Of a stretch of DNA of 8,951 nucleotides, positions 6,325-8,951 are shown piece after piece. Origin of the DNA: UBA1149 sp963579235 (GTDB lineage Bacteria > Desulfobacterota > Binatia > UBA1149); assembly GCA_963579235.1 (NCBI GenBank), contig CAUZFM010000089.1, positions 1 through 8,951 on the forward strand. Direction: 5' to 3'. Each line of letters begins with the position of its first letter. The first letter of the stretch is position 1. The position numbers and the translations under genes were made by a program. The notes beneath the pieces are model-generated. The model did no database searches, was not told the origin of the DNA, and worked only from the letters and a program-made list of their open reading frames with translations.

Positions 6325-7209
6325 ATGAATGCGAAAATTGAACGGTTCAGCGTTGCGGGCGACCCCGACAAGATTCACGCCACCATTGAGCGCGACGGCG
6401 CGGCGATCATCGAGAACCTGCTCCCACCGGATGTAATCCGGCGCGTCAACGACGAGGTCGATTCGGCCGTCGTCGCCGCGGACCCTGAAGAGGCGATGCT
6501 CAACCCGATCATGAAGGCGTTCTATGGCCCCTACACGAAACAGGTGACCGGCGTACCCGGGATCTCACGCACATTTGCCCTTGAGGTCATGTGCCATCCC
6601 ATGCTGATGGCGCTCTGTGACCGCACCCTGTTGCCATCCTGCGCCCGTTACCAACTCAACCTGGGCCACCTGCTGCAGCGCGGCCCGGGCGCCGAGGACC
6701 AGTGGCTGCACCGAGACGAGGCCGTCTGGAGTGACGTGCCCCGCCCGCACCCCGAACTGCAGCTCGCGTCGGTCATAGCCTTCGTCGACTTCACCCATGA
6801 GAACGGCGCCACCCATGTCGTGCCCGGGAGTCACCGCTGGCCCGACCGTCAGCTCTCTCCAGCGGAACAGGCCGGGCAGCCGGCGCCGACCGCCGACCAG
6901 GTCGCGTGCGCGGAAATGCCCGCAGGTTCTGCCATCGTCTACTCGGGCGGCACCATACACGGGGGCGGGGCGAACACCACGGACCAACCGCGACGGGGTG
7001 CACACCTGAGTTACTGCCTGGGCTGGTTACGAACCGAGGAGAACAACTACCTGTCAACACCTCCCGCCACCGCGGCAACCTACCCGCGGCTGGCGCAGGA
7101 GCTTCTCGGCTATGCCCTGCATGACAGCATCTCCCGCGGTGGAGGCTACCTCGGTATGGTCCGTATGAAGGACCCGGTAGAACTGCTCGCCAACGGCGAA
7201 CTCGGCTGA
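6325..7209 (+). CDS. Phytanoyl-CoA dioxygenase (PhyH) family Fe(II)/2-oxoglutarate oxygenase
   Basis: This 294-residue protein has the double-stranded beta-helix of the PhyH family, which uses Fe(II), O2 and 2-oxoglutarate, most often to hydroxylate a carbon next to an activated group. The iron ligands are His129 and Asp131 in WLHRDEAVW and His212 in GGTIHGGG. The 2-oxoglutarate-binding Arg is Arg223 or Arg224 in QPRRGAHLSY, eleven or twelve residues after the distal His, as usual. FVDFTHENGATHVVPGSHRW (153-172) is the classic core strand pair of the family. The start is fixed by the strong AGGAGG site. Given the neighbours it could hydroxylate a lipid or sterol-derived acid or CoA ester, but PhyH enzymes accept very diverse substrates, so none is assigned. 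It converges on the minus-strand VOC gene 50 bases away, with no clear terminator between them. Confidence 0.92.
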   Translation: MNAKIERFSVAGDPDKIHATIERDGAAIIENLLPPDVIRRVNDEVDSAVVAADPEEAMLNPIMKAFYGPYTKQVTGVPGISRTFALEVMCHPMLMALCDRTLLPSCARYQLNLGHLLQRGPGAEDQWLHRDEAVWSDVPRPHPELQLASVIAFVDFTHENGATHVVPGSHRWPDRQLSPAEQAGQPAPTADQVACAEMPAGSAIVYSGGTIHGGGANTTDQPRRGAHLSYCLGWLRTEENNYLSTPPATAATYPRLAQELLGYALHDSISRGGGYLGMVRMKDPVELLANGELG

Positions 7210-7259
7210 TCGAAAGGCGAGCTGCTCCCCTCCCGTCATGCAGGCGTCGCTGCGCCCAG

Positions 7260-7652
7260 CTATGTCGCGTCGCCCTCGCCTAACCCCGGGTGGCCCGGAA
7301 GCTCACGCTCGGTGAACCCGTATACCGCGCCGAAAGTATCCGCAGGATCGAGTTCAACCGTATGCGAGCCCTGTTGAATCACGCCGATCTCGTGGTCGCG
7401 GGCGTGGGCAACCACCCGCTGCAGATCGGCTACCCTGAAGGTGAACGCGTAGACTATGGGTCCGTGTGCCTCAAGGTGGCGCGCCAGTTCCGAGCCCTCG
7501 GAGGTCGGTTCGGCCAACTCGATAAGGGTATCGCCGATCGCGAAAAACAGGCTGTGTGAGCTGCGGGTGGAGTCTTCTTCCTCGTGAACGAGTTCACAGC
7601 CCAGCACGTCCGTGTAGAACCCCGCCGCCCCGGCAAGATCATTCACCGCCAC
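7260..7652 (-). CDS. VOC/glyoxalase-fold protein with uncertain or missing start
   Basis: The frame encodes about 130 residues of a vicinal-oxygen-chelate protein: VNDLAGAAGFYTDVLGCEL (first beta-alpha unit), HSLFFAIGDTLIELAEP, then a second half with VYAFTFRVADLQRVVAHA and a C-terminal DTFGAVYGFTER strand carrying the probable metal Glu. The annotated start is GTG at 7650-7652, but the family's first strand and its metal-ligand His lie further upstream in the same open frame (GIEALSHCTVAV, up to about 7679) with no ATG, GTG or TTG and no ribosome site there. The frame overlaps the end of the amine-oxidase remnant. Either GTG 7652 is used, by coupling to the upstream stop 20 bases before it, giving a protein without the first strand, or the gene lost its 5' end in a rearrangement. 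The substrate is unknown. Confidence 0.7.
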   Translation of the reverse strand: MAVNDLAGAAGFYTDVLGCELVHEEEDSTRSSHSLFFAIGDTLIELAEPTSEGSELARHLEAHGPIVYAFTFRVADLQRVVAHARDHEIGVIQQGSHTVELDPADTFGAVYGFTERELPGHPGLGEGDAT

Positions 7653-7672
7653 CGTGCAGTGCGAAAGCGCCT

Positions 7673-7885
7673 CTATCCCCAGGGGATGCCGGTCGCGGCA
7701 CCGACCCCGTGTATAAACTCGGCTCCGCCCTCTACCGGCTCGTCACAGAAATCGCGCACCGAGTAGACCCGGCCACCGATCCGGTCGCGCGCCTCTACAA
7801 CACACACCGACAGGCCCGACGCGGCCAGGTCCCTGGCCGCCGTGATCCCGGCCATGCCAGCTCCTATTACAATCGCGTCGAGCAT
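7673..7885 (-). pseudogene. Truncated FAD-dependent amine oxidase (N-terminal remnant)
   Basis: The 70-codon frame begins at ATG 7883-7885 behind a good ribosome site (AAGGGAG in the minus-strand leader), so the start looks genuine. It encodes a complete Rossmann FAD-binding unit, IVIGAGMAGITAARDL, then VVEARDRIGGRVYS with Glu31 as the likely ribose-binding residue, and then VEGGAEFIHGVGAAT, which is characteristic of flavin amine oxidases (monoamine or polyamine oxidase type, usually 420-500 residues). Homology stops after GAAT; four or five unrelated codons lead to TAG at 7673-7675, and sequence beyond is VOC in another frame. No remaining amine-oxidase sequence is in the window. A 3' deletion or a rearrangement is the simplest reading; a short expressed FAD-binding peptide or an assembly join cannot be excluded. 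Confidence 0.75.
7675..7687. repeat. Perfect 13-base palindrome at the amine-oxidase/VOC junction
   Basis: ATCCCC-A-GGGGAT: two six-base arms around a single central base. It covers the last codons of the amine-oxidase remnant and lies exactly where amine-oxidase homology ends and VOC homology begins. It is too short and tight for a terminator (one-base loop), and could be a breakpoint scar or a chance palindrome. Confidence 0.6.
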
Positions 7886-7955
7886 CGTGTGAACTCCCTT
7901 GTCTTTTATCGCGGTCCCCACGGGGCGTAGCAGACCAATACCCGGATACTCAGTC

Positions 7956-8951
7956 TCACGAATCGCTCCTGTTAGCGAGCCAGTCATTGACCAAGGGAAA
8001 TATCTCAGTTGGTGACGCGTACCCGGCAAGCAGGTCGTCGTGTCCGAAGTCCACGCTGAACCCATCGCTTACGCCAGCATGCAGAAATGTTTTGTCCGTG
8101 CTCCCGAAGGCGTCGTACGCCGCGCGAACCGATTCGGCAGGTCGCTGCAGGTCACTCCCCGCCGCCATCACGAGCAGCGGCAACTTAACCTCTTCCAACC
8201 GGTCCGAGTACACCACCGAGCCGTCAAGGTTGCGCATGGTGCCCTCGTCGATCCAGGTCTTAAACTGGTCGACCAGGCTGGCAGCTTCGTCGGGAATCCC
8301 GTTGCGAAAGTAACGAGCGGAAACCAGCGGGGCGGTATTACAGGACCGAAAGCTGCTCTCGAGCGCATGCGAGCGGCCGTAGGCAAGAATCGGCCCAGCC
8401 ATGCGCGCGCCCGAGCGAAACGGCACGCGCCCTCGAACGCTCATCCTCGGTGCAGCGGTCACGCCGGGCACCAGGGCCGCGGAATCCGTCAGCACCGGTG
8501 AGCCACAGGTCACCGCACCGCGCACCAAGCCGGCCTTGCCCTGTATAGCTGCTGCGTAGAGAGCCTGGCCACTCATTTCCATGCCTACCCAGAACGCTTG
8601 CGGCGCGCCGGTTATCTCGCACACGCGCGCGACCGCCGCCGGCAGATCGCGCTCGGCCAGGTCATCGAACGTCCATTGCAAGGCGCGGTCGGGCCCCGCT
8701 TCGGGCCAGCTTTCTCCACGGCCCCGCAAGTCGACCAGCCAGGTGTCGAAGCCGCGCCCGCTGAGATATCTCGCCAGCGAGTAGTCGGGATGCAGGTCGT
8801 ATATGAAACGGCTCCCCGCCATCCCGTGGCTGCACAGAACGGGGTAGGGGTGGGCGCGGCCACGGGCGCGATAGCGGTACAGCGCGAGCTTCCAGCCATC
8901 GGACGTAACGGCCGTGTGACGCTCGTCCTCGCCCGTACTCCAGTCGAAGCG
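7956..8951 (-). CDS. Alpha/beta-hydrolase fold protein, 5' end outside the window
   Basis: The frame is open to the window edge: 331 residues are visible, the first 43 lying upstream of the first ATG (8820-8822). That upstream part is clearly coding, since YPVLCSHGMAGSRFIYD is the strand and HG oxyanion motif of the fold, so ATG 8822 is not the start. The segment SLARYLSGRGFDTWLVDLRG (visible residues 58-77) resembles lysosomal acid lipase and PhaC-like hydrolases. The nucleophile elbow, normally GxSxG, reads WVGMEMSGQAL with Glu125 in the Ser position; Ser127 is two residues off. The acid Asp267 (AAGSDLQRP) and His304 (DFGHDDLLAG) are kept. It may be a non-standard hydrolase or a non-catalytic homologue. 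It ends 70 bases before the amine-oxidase remnant and is probably the first gene of that transcript seen here. Confidence 0.87.
   Translation of the reverse strand, partial: RFDWSTGEDERHTAVTSDGWKLALYRYRARGRAHPYPVLCSHGMAGSRFIYDLHPDYSLARYLSGRGFDTWLVDLRGRGESWPEAGPDRALQWTFDDLAERDLPAAVARVCEITGAPQAFWVGMEMSGQALYAAAIQGKAGLVRGAVTCGSPVLTDSAALVPGVTAAPRMSVRGRVPFRSGARMAGPILAYGRSHALESSFRSCNTAPLVSARYFRNGIPDEAASLVDQFKTWIDEGTMRNLDGSVVYSDRLEEVKLPLLVMAAGSDLQRPAESVRAAYDAFGSTDKTFLHAGVSDGFSVDFGHDDLLAGYASPTEIFPLVNDWLANRSDS

Noticed and set aside
7210..7259. Bidirectional terminator between the converging PhyH-like and VOC genes
   Set aside because: No stable hairpin with flanking A/T runs could be found by eye in the 50-base gap.
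7290..7559. 89-codon plus-strand open frame opposite the VOC gene
   Set aside because: The minus frame shows VOC motifs; the plus frame has none.

Overview
The window is high-GC bacterial DNA (roughly 60-65% GC by eye) with tightly packed genes, GTG as well as ATG starts, and short gaps. No rRNA, tRNA, phage gene, insertion sequence or CRISPR array is visible. The gene content is typical of environmental bacteria that break down steroids, terpenoids or similar lipids (proteobacteria and related phyla, or actinobacteria). No taxonomic marker is present, so the phylum is left open.

Layout. Genes at 1-7209 are on the plus strand: the tail of a VOC/glyoxalase-fold protein (1-110), a crotonase-family enoyl-CoA hydratase/isomerase (156-926), a Rieske oxygenase resembling KshA and DAF-36/Neverland (1110-2066), a thiolase-like lipid-transfer protein resembling the steroid aldolase Ltp2 (2077-3225), its DUF35 Zn-ribbon/OB-fold partner (3222-3656), a PAPS-type sulfotransferase (3742-4986), a DUF1214 protein (5032-6156) and a phytanoyl-CoA dioxygenase-like Fe(II)/2-oxoglutarate oxygenase (6325-7209). 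A convergent minus-strand group runs in from the right edge: an alpha/beta hydrolase cut by the window end (7956-8951), a 70-codon remnant of an FAD-dependent amine oxidase (7673-7885) and a VOC protein that seems to lack its own start (7260-7652).

How they may work together. The Rieske enzyme, aldolase and DUF35 protein form the most coherent unit. The Rieske enzyme has the sequence style of sterol-ring oxygenases. The aldolase/DUF35 pair looks like the heteromer that removes the last side-chain carbons of a steroid CoA thioester by retro-aldol cleavage. The crotonase could supply hydration or isomerisation, and the PhyH-like enzyme an alpha-hydroxylation. The sulfotransferase could conjugate a hydroxyl group. 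This pathway reading is inference; the family assignments are much firmer.

Main oddities are the amine-oxidase remnant joined to a start-less VOC frame at a perfect 13-bp palindrome, the hydrolase with Glu where the nucleophilic Ser is expected, and a consensus -35 hexamer placed so that the sulfotransferase transcript could be leaderless.
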